Source: Sphingobacterium kitahiroshimense (GTDB lineage Bacteria > Bacteroidota > Bacteroidia > Sphingobacteriales > Sphingobacteriaceae). From it: a stretch of 64,000 bases of DNA. The DNA lies in NCBI RefSeq assembly GCF_025961315.1, contig NZ_JAOQNK010000001.1, positions 2,728,001 to 2,792,000 of the forward strand, read 5' to 3'. The notes beneath the pieces are model-generated. The model was given only the letters and a program-made list of their open reading frames with translations. It searched no databases and was not told the DNA's origin. Shown here piece after piece: positions 1 through 8,840 of the stretch (positions are counted from its first letter, which is position 1; each line of letters starts with the position of its first letter). The translations under genes were made by a program, and so were the position numbers.

Positions 1-740
1 AAATTCTTAACCAAGCGATCTTCTAAAGAATGATAAGACATGACCACAAGACGTCCTTCTGATTTTAAAACATCGACCGTCTGTAATAAAAACTCCTGCA
101 GAGCTTCTAACTCTTTATTAACTTCAATACGCAAAGCCTGAAAAACCTGCGCATGATATTTATGCTCTTTCCCTCTAGGCACTAACTTCTTGATCGCTTC
201 CTTTAATTCCGCAACCGTATTAATAGGAGCAGTCAAACGAGCTGTCACAATTGTCTTTGCCAATGTTTTTGCATTAACGATCTCCCCGTACATTCCGAAA
301 ATACGATGAAGATCCTCCTCAGCGTAAGTCGCTAATACTGCACGAGCGTCAACATCAGAAATCTGATCCATACGCATATCCAGATCCGCATCAAAACGAA
401 TAGAGAAGCCACGGTCAGCGGCATCAAACTGATGAGACGAAACTCCCAAATCAGCTAAAATACCATCCACCTGCTTCACCCCGTTCAAACGAAGATTGTT
501 TTTTAAGAAACGAAAATTTTGATGGATCAAGGTAAATCTAGCATCATCAATTACATTATTTAATGCATCTGGATCCTGATCAAAAGCAAATAACCTGCCC
601 TCAGGTCCCAAGTGTTTCAAAATTTCTTTTGAGTGCCCTCCGCCACCAAAAGTAACATCCACATAAATACCATTTGGCTTAATCGCCAAAGCATCCATGC
701 ACTCTTTTAACATTACTGGTACGTGATAAACATTATCCAT
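1..740 (-). CDS. rsmH: 16S rRNA (cytosine(1402)-N(4))-methyltransferase RsmH, partial
   Basis: RsmH (MraW) uses SAM to N4-methylate C1402 in the decoding centre of 16S rRNA. Translation from ATG 740-738 stays open leftward to the window edge for 246 codons, so the C-terminal part (family length is about 300 aa) is missing. The N-terminus MDNVYHVPVMLKECM and the SAM-binding loop VTFGGGGHS at residues 29-37 are typical of the family. The first 8 nt overlap the end of mraZ, implying translational coupling. mraZ-rsmH is the standard start of the dcw cluster, so ftsL, ftsI and mur genes are expected to the left. Transcription presumably starts upstream of mraZ under MraZ control. Confidence 0.96.
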   Translation of the reverse strand, partial: MDNVYHVPVMLKECMDALAIKPNGIYVDVTFGGGGHSKEILKHLGPEGRLFAFDQDPDALNNVIDDARFTLIHQNFRFLKNNLRLNGVKQVDGILADLGVSSHQFDAADRGFSIRFDADLDMRMDQISDVDARAVLATYAEEDLHRIFGMYGEIVNAKTLAKTIVTARLTAPINTVAELKEAIKKLVPRGKEHKYHAQVFQALRIEVNKELEALQEFLLQTVDVLKSEGRLVVMSYHSLEDRLVKN

Positions 741-1206
741 TCGCTAATCCTCCTAAATCAAAACCTCCCATAACCTGCTCGGCCAAAGCTGAAAAATCCT
801 CTCCAAGATCTCCATTCATAAACTCTTCATATCCGTCTTTGGACCAAACTTCAATTTTATTAACCTGGCAAGCCAAAACAACTTCACCTGTGATACCTGA
901 ATAATCTAGCAAACCCTTTGGCAACAAAACACGACCAGCAGCATCCAAACTTAGCTCTGTTGCACCACGTGTAAAATTTCGGATAAACATCCTATTTTTT
1001 TCAACGTACTGATTCAACTGAGCTAACCGAGCTGTAATCGCATTCCACTCCTCGCGCGTATAGATCACCAAATGTTTTTCAAATCCACGATTGATCACAA
1101 GTCCCTCACGCTCAACATCAGGCAATTGCCTTTTGAGCGCAGCGGGCAACACCATTCTTCCTTTGGTGTCCAACTTGCATTCATATTCGCCAATTAAAAA
1201 ACTCAT
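733..1206 (-). CDS. mraZ: Division/cell wall cluster transcriptional regulator MraZ
   Basis: MraZ is a DNA-binding regulator with two SpoVT-AbrB (swapped hairpin) half-domains. It binds repeats ahead of its own gene and controls the dcw operon. Both domain signatures are visible: LDTKGRMVLP at residues 12-21 and SLDAAGRVLLPKGL at 86-99. I chose ATG 1206-1204 (MSFLIGEYECKLD, 157 aa). An upstream in-frame extension to 1257 would run through the operator repeats, and the family normally begins M-x-F-L-x-G-E-Y. The 3' end overlaps rsmH by 8 nt. Confidence 0.95.
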   Translation of the reverse strand: MSFLIGEYECKLDTKGRMVLPAALKRQLPDVEREGLVINRGFEKHLVIYTREEWNAITARLAQLNQYVEKNRMFIRNFTRGATELSLDAAGRVLLPKGLLDYSGITGEVVLACQVNKIEVWSKDGYEEFMNGDLGEDFSALAEQVMGGFDLGGLANG

Positions 1207-1240
1207 TTTGTACACATTGGTTTCAAATTCAATGTAAAAG

Positions 1241-1277
1241 TATACACTTTCACCCACTTTTACCCACTTTTACCCAC
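1241..1277 (-). promoter_or_regulatory. MraZ-binding repeats (10-bp phased operator)
   Basis: On the minus strand the unit GTGGGTAAAA recurs every 10 bp: GTGGGTA, GTGGGTAAAA, GTGGGTGAAA, then a degenerate GTGTATA copy. It ends 34 bp upstream of the mraZ start. Three or more helically phased TGGG/GTGG units before mraZ are the known MraZ operator architecture in other bacteria. The repeat is seen directly; binding is inferred. Confidence 0.85.
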
Positions 1278-1376
1278 AAAAAAGTTTTCCACATAGCCCG
1301 ACCGCTACATTTAATTGAAAATTACTTGAGGAAAAAGCAGGCAAAAAGCTAAATATCAGCGCATAAATACAGTTTT

Positions 1377-1400
1377 TATACCGTTTCAAAAAACGGTATA
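1377..1400. repeat. Perfect 10-bp inverted repeat (hairpin or operator)
   Basis: Arms TATACCGTTT (1377-1386) and AAACGGTATA (1391-1400) are exact reverse complements around a CAAA loop. Neither strand carries a T-tract after the hairpin, so it does not look like an intrinsic terminator. An operator or a structured leader element is possible. Confidence 0.6.
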
Positions 1401-1695
1401 ACACGAAAAAAAAGACCTCAAAAATCACTTTTATTTTCGTCAAACTGGACTGAAACTACGTCAAAAAACATATTTTTTACACAAAATGACTCAAAAATGG
1501 GAGAATGTGGGATAAAAAAACAGTTAAATAAAAACATTAAAATTCATCCTTAAAATACACCAACTAGTTTCAAAATTCACCAATTCTAAGAATGAAAAAT
1601 TTAATTTACCATGGAAATAATAGCAGCTTCCAAAAGTGTAATGGAGTTTCTTTCAAAAAACAAAATTGCCATTCGTTATTCTCCCTAAAAACAGA

Positions 1696-1703
1696 TAATT
1701 TTG
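1696..1703 (+). promoter_or_regulatory. Candidate -7 box of the aspS promoter
   Basis: TAATTTTG matches the Bacteroidetes -7 consensus TAnnTTTG and lies 22 nt before the aspS ATG. No TTG is found at the ideal 19-20 nt spacing upstream, so this is a partial match. Confidence 0.4.
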
Positions 1704-1725
1704 TAGTAAAATTAAAATTTAGCGT

Positions 1726-3480
1726 ATGCATAGAACAAACACGTGCGGAGAATTAACAATAGCTGACTTAGGTAAAACAGTAACACTTAGCGGTTGGGTT
1801 CAAAAATCTCGCGATTTAGGCGGAATGACTTTCATAGATGTAAGAGATCGCTATGGCATTACACAATTAACTTTTAATTCGGATGACGACGATTCTTTAC
1901 GCGCTAGCGCACGTGAACTAGGCCGTGAATATGTGATTAAAGTAACTGGAACAGTTATCGAACGTTCGAGTAAAAATCTAAAAATTCCAACTGGAGAAAT
2001 TGAAATCAAAGTTTCTTCTTTAGAAATATTAAATTCGGCGAAAACGCCACCATTTACCATCGAAGATGAAACCGACGGCGGGGAAGACATCAGAATGAAA
2101 TTCAGATACTTAGACTTACGTCGTAACCCAGTTCGTGAAAACTTAATTTTACGTCACAAAACAGCTCAGGAAGTTCGTCGTTTTCTTGACGAGCAAAACT
2201 TTTTAGAAGTTGAAACCCCTGTATTGATCAAATCAACACCGGAAGGTGCTCGTGATTTTGTTGTTCCCTCTCGTATGAATGCAGGAGAATTCTATGCCTT
2301 ACCACAATCGCCACAAACATTCAAGCAATTATTGATGGTATCTGGTTTCGACCGGTATTTTCAAATTGTAAAATGTTTCCGCGACGAGGATCTACGTGCA
2401 GACCGTCAACCCGAATTTACACAGATTGACTGCGAAATGTCATTCGTAGAGCAAGAAGATGTTTTAAATATATTTGAAGGTTTAGCAAATCATATTTTCA
2501 AAAAAATCAAGAATATTGATTTGGGAGAAGTACCTCGTATGACGTACGCCGATGCGATGCGTTTATACGGTTCTGATAAACCAGATATCCGATTCGGTAT
2601 GCAATTCGTAGAATTAAATGAAGTTGCAAAAGATAAAGGCTTCCCTGTGTTTGATGCAGCTGAATTAGTAGTTGGTATTAACGCAGAAAATTGTGCATAC
2701 TATACTCGTAAACAGCTCGATGCATTGACCGATTTTGTAAAACGTCCTCAAGTTGGTGCAACAGGTCTTGTATATGCGCGCTACAATGAAGACGGTACGG
2801 TAAAATCTTCCGTTGACAAGTTTTATACACCTGAGCAATTATTAGAATTTGCAAAATTATTTAATGCTAAACCTGGTGACTTATTCCTAATCATGGCCGG
2901 TCCAAAGGATAAAGTACGTAAACAATTAAATGAACTTCGTCTTGAAGTGGCCAATCAATTGGGTCTTCGTGATAAAAACAAATTTGCACCACTTTGGGTA
3001 CTTGATTTTCCACTATTAGAGTGGGATGAAGAATCTGAACGTTACCATGCGATGCACCATCCTTTTACTTCTCCAAAACCGGAGGATATTGCATTATTGG
3101 ATACTAATCCTGGTGAAGTTAGAGCAAATGCGTACGATTTTGTACTCAACGGTACTGAAGTAGGTGGTGGTTCGATTCGTATCCACGATCGTGAATTGCA
3201 ATCTTTGATGTTCAAACATTTAGGGTTCACACCCGAAGAGGCACAAAAACAATTTGGTTTCTTAATGGAAGCATTTACTTACGGTGCTCCTCCGCATGGT
3301 GGATTAGCATTTGGATTTGATCGTTTAGTTGCATTATTAGCTGGAATAGACTCTATTCGTGACGTCATTGCTTTCCCTAAAAACAATTCAGGAAGAGATG
3401 TGATGATCGATGCTCCTTCAACTATCCATCAGGATCAATTGAACGAATTGAGCTTAAATTTGAATTTAAAACTTAAATAA
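1726..3480 (+). CDS. aspS: Aspartate--tRNA ligase
   Basis: Class II aspartyl-tRNA synthetase that charges tRNA-Asp in the cytoplasm. At 584 aa it has the normal bacterial length, including the inserted GAD domain. The N-terminal OB-fold anticodon-binding domain is about residues 1-105 ([20 protein letters not shown] at 21-40). Motif 2 is FRDEDLR at 218-224, and motif 3 is [15 protein letters not shown] at 526-540 with the ATP-binding Arg533. It is monocistronic: a strong terminator follows at 3524-3554. I did not judge whether the enzyme also charges tRNA-Asn. Confidence 0.98.
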   Translation: MHRTNTCGELTIADLGKTVTLSGWVQKSRDLGGMTFIDVRDRYGITQLTFNSDDDDSLRASARELGREYVIKVTGTVIERSSKNLKIPTGEIEIKVSSLEILNSAKTPPFTIEDETDGGEDIRMKFRYLDLRRNPVRENLILRHKTAQEVRRFLDEQNFLEVETPVLIKSTPEGARDFVVPSRMNAGEFYALPQSPQTFKQLLMVSGFDRYFQIVKCFRDEDLRADRQPEFTQIDCEMSFVEQEDVLNIFEGLANHIFKKIKNIDLGEVPRMTYADAMRLYGSDKPDIRFGMQFVELNEVAKDKGFPVFDAAELVVGINAENCAYYTRKQLDALTDFVKRPQVGATGLVYARYNEDGTVKSSVDKFYTPEQLLEFAKLFNAKPGDLFLIMAGPKDKVRKQLNELRLEVANQLGLRDKNKFAPLWVLDFPLLEWDEESERYHAMHHPFTSPKPEDIALLDTNPGEVRANAYDFVLNGTEVGGGSIRIHDRELQSLMFKHLGFTPEEAQKQFGFLMEAFTYGAPPHGGLAFGFDRLVALLAGIDSIRDVIAFPKNNSGRDVMIDAPSTIHQDQLNELSLNLNLKLK

Positions 3481-3523
3481 TTTGATCGCATCATGCGATA
3501 AATAATTTATAAGCGTTATCTTT

Positions 3524-3554
3524 AAAAGTTGGTAATTTATTACCAACTTTTTTT
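3524..3554 (+). terminator. Intrinsic terminator after aspS
   Basis: Arms AAAAGTTGGTAAT (3524-3536) and ATTACCAACTTTT (3539-3551) form a long stem running into a T7 tract. It lies only 19 nt before the lutB ATG. Confidence 0.85.
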
Positions 3555-3573
3555 GTAAAATTAAAAGAATTAG

Positions 3574-4962
3574 ATGTCAGTAAGCTCTGCAGATAAATTT
3601 TTAAAAGAAAGTGCGACAAAATCTTTCGACAGTAAACATCGCGATATTATTAACTATAATATCGACAAGTATACTATTGCTTTCGAAAAAGGGAAGAGTA
3701 AATTTGTAAATCTGGAGAACTCCCGTTTAGAAGCCAATCTAACAAAATGGAGAGCTATTGAAAATTTAGATAAATATCTACTCGAATTTGAAAGCAAATT
3801 TATAGCACGAGGAGGTAAAGTAATCTGGGCCAATAACGCAGAAGAAGCGCGTCAGGAAATCTGGAAGATCATGGAACGAAATAATGCAAAAACTGTTATC
3901 AAATCCAAATCCATGGCTTCTGAAGAAATTGAACTCAATCATTTTCTAGAAAATAAAGGAATAGAGGCATTAGAAAGTGATCTCGGTGAATTTATAATTC
4001 AATTATTGGATCAAAAACCTTACCACATCGTTACACCGGCGATGCATTTAAGTCTTGCAGATATAGCGCAATTATTCAACGAAAGATTTGGCACTCCGCT
4101 CGAAGCAACAGCTGAAGAATTGACAATGAAAGCACGTGAACTTTTACGTGAAAAATATAAAACTGCTGATATCGGTATTTCCGGAGCAAACTTTTTAATA
4201 GCAGACACCGGTAGTATTGCCATTACAGAAAATGAAGGAAATGCCCGTCTAACAACAGCTTTCCCAAAAATTCACATTGCTATTGTAGGTATTGAAAAAA
4301 TATTACCATCGATCAATGACCTTGATTTATTCTGGCCTTTGCTTGCCACTCATGGAACAGGTCAAAATTTAACAGTTTATAATACACTACTGAGCGGCCC
4401 AAGACAAGCTTATGAATCTGATGGTCCAGAAGAGATGTATGTCGTCTTACTGGATAATGGACGAACCAATCTATTAGCGCAAAAAGAGCAGCGTCAGGGC
4501 CTTTATTGTATCCGATGCGGAGCATGTCTGAATGTATGCCCTATCTATCAAAATATTGGTGGACACACTTATGAAACGACTTATCAAGGTCCAATCGGTT
4601 CATTGATATCCCCACACCTCAGTGGCATGAAAGAGTTTAAACACTTAAGCTATGCTTCATCTCTTTGCGGTAAATGTACAGAAGTATGTCCGGTTGGTAT
4701 CGATATTCAACGTATGCTGTTGCTAAACCGTAGAGATTCCGTAGCAGAGGATCTATCACCAGCAATCGAGAAAAAAGCATGGAAAGGATTTACTTACTTA
4801 ATACAAAGGAGAAAGCTGATCGATTTATTCGGCGGAAAGATCAAGAACTTCTTTATTAGTAAATTTTTCAAAAAAACATGGGGAAATAATCGACAATTAC
4901 CAAAAATCGCAGACAAATCATTTTCCAAACAGTGGAAAGAGCAACAAAAAAATAAAGATTAA
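3574..4962 (+). CDS. lutB: LutB/LldF-type L-lactate oxidation iron-sulfur protein
   Basis: LutB is the iron-sulfur subunit of the cytoplasmic LutABC L-lactate oxidase, which makes pyruvate. The 462-aa protein has the N-terminal LUD (lactate utilisation) domain through about residue 300, then two 4Fe-4S ligand sets: CIRCGACLNVCP starting at Cys312 and CGKCTEVCP starting at Cys365. The C-terminus is basic and aromatic (DUF3390-like tail). lutA and lutC are not adjacent, which is unusual. The start at 3574 lies only 19 nt past the aspS terminator, so there is little room for a separate promoter; readthrough or attenuation is possible. A terminator follows at 4971-5006. Confidence 0.9.
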   Translation: MSVSSADKFLKESATKSFDSKHRDIINYNIDKYTIAFEKGKSKFVNLENSRLEANLTKWRAIENLDKYLLEFESKFIARGGKVIWANNAEEARQEIWKIMERNNAKTVIKSKSMASEEIELNHFLENKGIEALESDLGEFIIQLLDQKPYHIVTPAMHLSLADIAQLFNERFGTPLEATAEELTMKARELLREKYKTADIGISGANFLIADTGSIAITENEGNARLTTAFPKIHIAIVGIEKILPSINDLDLFWPLLATHGTGQNLTVYNTLLSGPRQAYESDGPEEMYVVLLDNGRTNLLAQKEQRQGLYCIRCGACLNVCPIYQNIGGHTYETTYQGPIGSLISPHLSGMKEFKHLSYASSLCGKCTEVCPVGIDIQRMLLLNRRDSVAEDLSPAIEKKAWKGFTYLIQRRKLIDLFGGKIKNFFISKFFKKTWGNNRQLPKIADKSFSKQWKEQQKNKD

Positions 4963-4970
4963 CAAGATTG

Positions 4971-5006
4971 TAGCAATTGATTTGAAATCAATTGCTATTT
5001 TTTTTC
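4971..5006 (+). terminator. Intrinsic terminator after lutB
   Basis: TAGCAATTGATTT (4971-4983) and AAATCAATTGCTA (4985-4997) are perfect complements and are followed by a T9 tract. Confidence 0.85.
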
Positions 5007-5042
5007 CTAGCTTAGCTCCATCAATAAAAACCTAATTTATTT

Positions 5043-6179
5043 ATGGATTTACAAACAAAAAGAACTTACATTCCCTGGATTGATTTTTTAAGAATCTTCG
5101 CTTGCTTTTTAGTCGTACTCTGCCATAGCTGCGATGCATTTGTCGCTTCTTTTGATAATAGCTTTTCTTTTCATACAGCAGTATTCATAGGAAGTCTTGT
5201 GCGACCATGCGTTCCTTTATTTGCCATGATGTCCGGTATTTTATTATTTCCGATTAAGACCGACCTCGCTACATTTTATAAAAAACGTATCGGGCGCATC
5301 ATTATTCCATTATTATTTTGGTCCATTGCACTTCCAGTAGCATTTGCATTATACGCCTATTTTATTCAAAAAAGCCCAAATGGGTTGATTTCAATTGAAA
5401 AATACACTGTAGAAGGAACTATGACGAAAATAATTACCTCAATTTTTAATTTCAATTACGATACAACACCCCTTTGGTACATTTACATGCTCATTGGCAT
5501 TTATTTAATCATACCCATATTTGGTTCATGGTTAGATCGCGCTTCGAAAAAAGACATACAGATCTTTTTAGGCTTTTGGATTGTAACCTTAGTTTTGCCC
5601 TACATTAAAATGGCTGCTCCACTATTAGGTTACAACGACAACTACGGCAATACGGGTATTTGGGGAGTCTGTACCTGGAATGAGTTTGGAACTTTTTATT
5701 ATTTTTCTGGTTTTATCGGCTACATCATTCTCGCCTATTATTTAGTAAAATTCCCTTTAAATTGGTCTTGGAACAAAACATTATCAATCGCTGTTCCGCT
5801 CTTTTTGATCGGATTTGTTATAACTTTTTCAGGTTTCCTAATTACACAAAAATATTTTCCTGCCAACTATGCTAATTTAGAGATCGTGTGGTATTTCTGC
5901 TCCATAAACGTCGCGATGATGACTTTTTCAGTATTTATAATTTTTCAAAGATTGAAGGTGCGTGAATCAAAAGCATTAAAAGATTGGTCTCTTGCAACAT
6001 TTGGGATATTCCTTTCTCACTTTATAATTGTACAGGGTATTTCAGACTTGTTTTTTAAAATTCCATATCTACCTGCTGGTCTAAAAATAATTCTCATCGC
6101 CGTTATTAGTTTTGTCTTAAGTTACCTAGTGACTAAGCTATTTTACACCAATTCCATAACAAGAAGATTTGTTAAATAA
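5043..6179 (+). CDS. Acyltransferase family 3 integral membrane protein
   Basis: A 378-aa polytopic inner-membrane protein with about ten hydrophobic segments, of the acyltransferase 3 (OafA/WecH/YiaH) family. These proteins O-acylate cell-surface sugars or other carbohydrates. The family N-terminus is present: IDFLRIFACFLVVLCHSCD around residues 13-31, with the conserved Arg and the candidate catalytic His28. No glycan-synthesis genes lie nearby, so the substrate cannot be inferred. The gene stands alone between terminators at 4971-5006 and 6180-6211. Some family members act on small secreted sugars rather than LPS. Confidence 0.88.
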   Translation: MDLQTKRTYIPWIDFLRIFACFLVVLCHSCDAFVASFDNSFSFHTAVFIGSLVRPCVPLFAMMSGILLFPIKTDLATFYKKRIGRIIIPLLFWSIALPVAFALYAYFIQKSPNGLISIEKYTVEGTMTKIITSIFNFNYDTTPLWYIYMLIGIYLIIPIFGSWLDRASKKDIQIFLGFWIVTLVLPYIKMAAPLLGYNDNYGNTGIWGVCTWNEFGTFYYFSGFIGYIILAYYLVKFPLNWSWNKTLSIAVPLFLIGFVITFSGFLITQKYFPANYANLEIVWYFCSINVAMMTFSVFIIFQRLKVRESKALKDWSLATFGIFLSHFIIVQGISDLFFKIPYLPAGLKIILIAVISFVLSYLVTKLFYTNSITRRFVK

Positions 6180-6211
6180 AAAAAGGTCCGCTCTTACGAA
6201 CGGACCTTTTT
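6180..6211. terminator. Bidirectional intrinsic terminator
   Basis: AAAAAGGTCCG and CGGACCTTTTT flank a 10-nt loop. T-tracts occur on both strands, between the convergent genes ending at 6179 and 6249. Confidence 0.88.
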
Positions 6212-6248
6212 GACCAAAAACCAATTAAAACCAAACCATTAAAACAGA

Positions 6249-6758
6249 CTAACTATTTTTTTCGGTTATATCTTTTTTTACCTCTATACTATTTTTTTCA
6301 CCTTTATTATTTCTGTCCAAACGATCACGACGCATTGGACGATCTTCAGATTTACGCATGCGGTGCTGTTTATGATTTTCAGCGAATGACTCTTTATACA
6401 GTTTTTGTTGATCAGGATTTAGATTTTTCATCAACTTTTCACGTTGAGCCATACGATCCTTCTTCATCTGTTCCATGGCAGCTTTACGATCGGCAAAGTT
6501 CTTTTTATCCTTTTTCGCTTGATCCAATTGCAATGAATAGATTTCCTTACGCTGCTTATCCGTAAATTTTAATTTTTGATCCATACGATCCGTACGCAAT
6601 TGTGCTATTTCTTCTGCTGATTTTTTATCTAACTTAAATTCTCGTTTTCCAGAACGGTGACCATCATGGTTTACGTTTTCTTTAATATTAGCTTTTTCTT
6701 GTGCAAAACCCGCAAACATTGCTCCAGATAGCAACAAACTTAACATTAACTTTTTCAT
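6249..6758 (-). CDS. Secreted Lys/Arg/Gln-rich protein (DUF4890/Spy-like)
   Basis: A 169-aa protein with a clear signal peptide (MKKLMLSLLLSGAMFAGFAQ), so probably periplasmic. The mature part is very rich in Lys, Arg, Gln, Asp and Met and is predicted almost wholly helical. It contains the block LKFTDKQRKEIYSLQLDQ (about residues 63-80) followed by a K/R/M-rich helix and LNPDQQKLY. The pattern resembles DUF4890 and Spy/CpxP-type chaperone-like proteins of Bacteroidota. The assignment rests on composition and these blocks only, and the function is unknown. It is monocistronic with a bidirectional terminator after it. Confidence 0.6.
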   Translation of the reverse strand: MKKLMLSLLLSGAMFAGFAQEKANIKENVNHDGHRSGKREFKLDKKSAEEIAQLRTDRMDQKLKFTDKQRKEIYSLQLDQAKKDKKNFADRKAAMEQMKKDRMAQREKLMKNLNPDQQKLYKESFAENHKQHRMRKSEDRPMRRDRLDRNNKGEKNSIEVKKDITEKNS

Positions 6759-6905
6759 GATATTTTCTATTTAATACTATTAACAACTTTGTCTACTCCG
6801 TTTTTAATTGATGAGTTTACAGACATTTGTTAATAAGATGTTGAAAACTACCTAAAGTTTAAATCGTCCACTGTTAAATAAAGTTAAACCCTAATAGTAA
6901 TTTAT

Positions 6906-7802
6906 TTATTGAGAGACTGTATTTAACCGAATAGGCAATGTATAGGCTACCCGAACCGGACGACCGTTTTGAACTCCTGGTTTCCATTTTTTTGCTTTGA
7001 CAAGCAATTCAACAGCAGCTTTCCCTGTTCCATGGGAAACATCACGCTTTACATGGATATCTGTTAATGTACCGTCTTTCTCTATTACAAATGAAACCTC
7101 AACAATTCCACTGACACCTTGTTGTAAAGCGGCTTCAGGATACTGATAATTTTCGCCCACCCATTTCATAAAAGCTTCCATCCCACCCTGCGGTCTGGGC
7201 TGAATTTCTATATGCTCAAACCCAACAATAGCATCTGGATCTCCATGTAATGCACCATCTTTGTTCGTGCCGGTTATTCCACCATCCCGTTTTACTGTAC
7301 CAAACTCACCTCTTGCAATAGATGTTCCATTAGGATTTGCCTTCAAACTCAAGCGTCCCGCCAATTTATTGGTTTTGTTTAGTTCATCTTGCGTCACCAC
7401 ATCTTCTTTTACCATACTTTGAGGAGCAACTTTAGGTTCAACGAAACGAATTACCTCCTCCTTTGGTAAATCTATAGCAACCTGTTGTGGTGCTTCTTTT
7501 TCAATAGGAATAGGTTCTACAATTTTGTCTTCCTCCTCTTTTTCCTTCTGTTCAACCTGGGGAGCTAAATCGACAACTGTTATTCGTTCTTTTATAATTG
7601 GCGCTTCTGATTTGAAATATGTTTTGTATATGCTACTACTTAGCACGATTAAAGCAACTGCACTTAAAACAATTACGACCGACCAGTTCGTTGCCCTATT
7701 CGATAAATTACGCAATTCAAAAGCGCCATAAGATTGGTTACGTCCTGCAAAAACAACCTCTAACCATTCCGATTTGTAAATATTCAATTTGGAGTTTAGC
7801 AT
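6906..7802 (-). CDS. Energy transducer TonB
   Basis: TonB links the proton-motive force, through ExbB and ExbD, to TonB-dependent outer-membrane receptors such as SusC proteins. The 298-aa protein has a cytoplasmic N-terminus, a transmembrane segment at about 38-60, and a Pro/Glu/Lys-rich periplasmic linker (about 75-125). The C-terminal TonB domain runs from about 205 to 298, with YPEAALQQGVSGIVEVSFVI and a KKWKPGVQNGRPVRV block. No exbB or exbD lies nearby, so it is an orphan copy of the kind common in Bacteroidota. The start is ATG 7802-7800. Confidence 0.92.
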   Translation of the reverse strand: MLNSKLNIYKSEWLEVVFAGRNQSYGAFELRNLSNRATNWSVVIVLSAVALIVLSSSIYKTYFKSEAPIIKERITVVDLAPQVEQKEKEEEDKIVEPIPIEKEAPQQVAIDLPKEEVIRFVEPKVAPQSMVKEDVVTQDELNKTNKLAGRLSLKANPNGTSIARGEFGTVKRDGGITGTNKDGALHGDPDAIVGFEHIEIQPRPQGGMEAFMKWVGENYQYPEAALQQGVSGIVEVSFVIEKDGTLTDIHVKRDVSHGTGKAAVELLVKAKKWKPGVQNGRPVRVAYTLPIRLNTVSQ

Positions 7803-7934
7803 AGCTTTAAAAATTAAGTTTACATTTTAACATATGATGCACCGTAATTAAAATTCCATAAAAGAAAATTTTTCATTTATAAAATTTCCCGTATTTTTAA
7901 ACCATAGAGAACAAATCAATCCATAAAATAGAAA

Positions 7935-8783
7935 ATGGTTAAAAACTTTACAACATTCTTATCGACCATCATAGCTTCTTCATTATTAATAAGTTGCATG
8001 AACGAAAAACCAAAACAAATCAAGCAAGAAAAAAAAGAAAGCAATCTCAAAACAGACAAGGCTGAAGCCTTTGTAGGTTTTGCTTTTTTAAATGAAAAAA
8101 AAGATTCTTTAGTTAGTTTGGCTGTTGAAGACGAAAAAATTAAACCTGAGGTGGCAACACATGCTATTATTGAAAACAAAATCACTTCTATTGATTTTTC
8201 AGGTACTAAATCTGAAAGTGAATCCTCTAATGGTCGACAAACAAGCAACAATTTCTCGAATAATGGTGGTACTTTTTTCAGTATAAAGGAGCAAATAAAA
8301 GAGGGTGATTTTGCTTTAATAGTGAATCAAAAATTCATTGATCAAAATCAAATTCTACCATTCAAGAAGATGGACAAAGCGACAGATGAACAGATAAAGT
8401 TAAAAATAGCGAAGCAGTATAATCGAAAGATCTCCCAAAGTTCAATAGTAGCAGAACTTAATAATAAAGCTCAGATTAATATAACATTATTTGAGGTTAA
8501 AAATGATTCAGCACTTGCTGTACTATCTTATCTGCATGATGATCAGCTGATCACGTTAGATTTTCCTGCAAAATATGATGAAATGAGTACTTGGCGAGTA
8601 GATGACGGCGGCGTATTTGATTTTGAAAATCTACAAGTATTATCTATTTTTCAATCCGATAAATCCATCAAAATAGCAACCGCATTTTGGGGAGCAGAGG
8701 GTTATAATCTCAATTTTTACAAATCAGTAGATGGAGTTTTTAAAAACATTGCTGAAGCATACGGTTATAGTGCCCCATTGTAG
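7935..8783 (+). CDS. Putative lipoprotein of unknown function
   Basis: I do not recognise a family. The 282-aa product begins with a lipoprotein signal ending in the lipobox LISC (Cys at about residue 21), followed by a Lys/Glu/Gln-rich linker. It is therefore probably a membrane-anchored periplasmic or surface lipoprotein. The C-terminal half (about 120-282) is a mixed alpha/beta-looking region with no motif I can name. It lies between a divergent tonB and a convergent tsaD, with its own terminator at 8788-8822. Confidence 0.8.
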   Translation: MVKNFTTFLSTIIASSLLISCMNEKPKQIKQEKKESNLKTDKAEAFVGFAFLNEKKDSLVSLAVEDEKIKPEVATHAIIENKITSIDFSGTKSESESSNGRQTSNNFSNNGGTFFSIKEQIKEGDFALIVNQKFIDQNQILPFKKMDKATDEQIKLKIAKQYNRKISQSSIVAELNNKAQINITLFEVKNDSALAVLSYLHDDQLITLDFPAKYDEMSTWRVDDGGVFDFENLQVLSIFQSDKSIKIATAFWGAEGYNLNFYKSVDGVFKNIAEAYGYSAPL

Positions 8784-8787
8784 AAAC

Positions 8788-8822
8788 AAAAAAAGACTAG
8801 TTAAACAACTAGTCTTTTTTTT
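8788..8822. terminator. Bidirectional intrinsic terminator
   Basis: AAAAGACTAGTT (8791-8802) and AACTAGTCTTTT (8807-8818) form a stem with an AAAC loop. A- and T-tracts on the two sides suit both the lipoprotein gene and tsaD. Confidence 0.85.
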
Positions 8823-8840
8823 ATGATCGGGATCCATGTA

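Larger units (their letters stand above)
1278..1725. other. Intergenic region between mraZ and aspS
   Basis: A 448-bp AT-rich spacer between divergent genes. It holds a perfect inverted repeat at 1377-1400 and a promoter-like box just before aspS (each listed separately), plus one isolated near-DnaA-box TTTTCCACA at 1285-1293. No ORF or RNA gene is recognisable. Confidence 0.6.

Noticed and set aside
1285..1293. Single near-DnaA-box TTTTCCACA at 1285-1293 (and another at 20676-20684)
   Set aside because: Isolated one-mismatch sites are expected by chance in AT-rich DNA; only the 42.3-42.6 kb cluster stands out.
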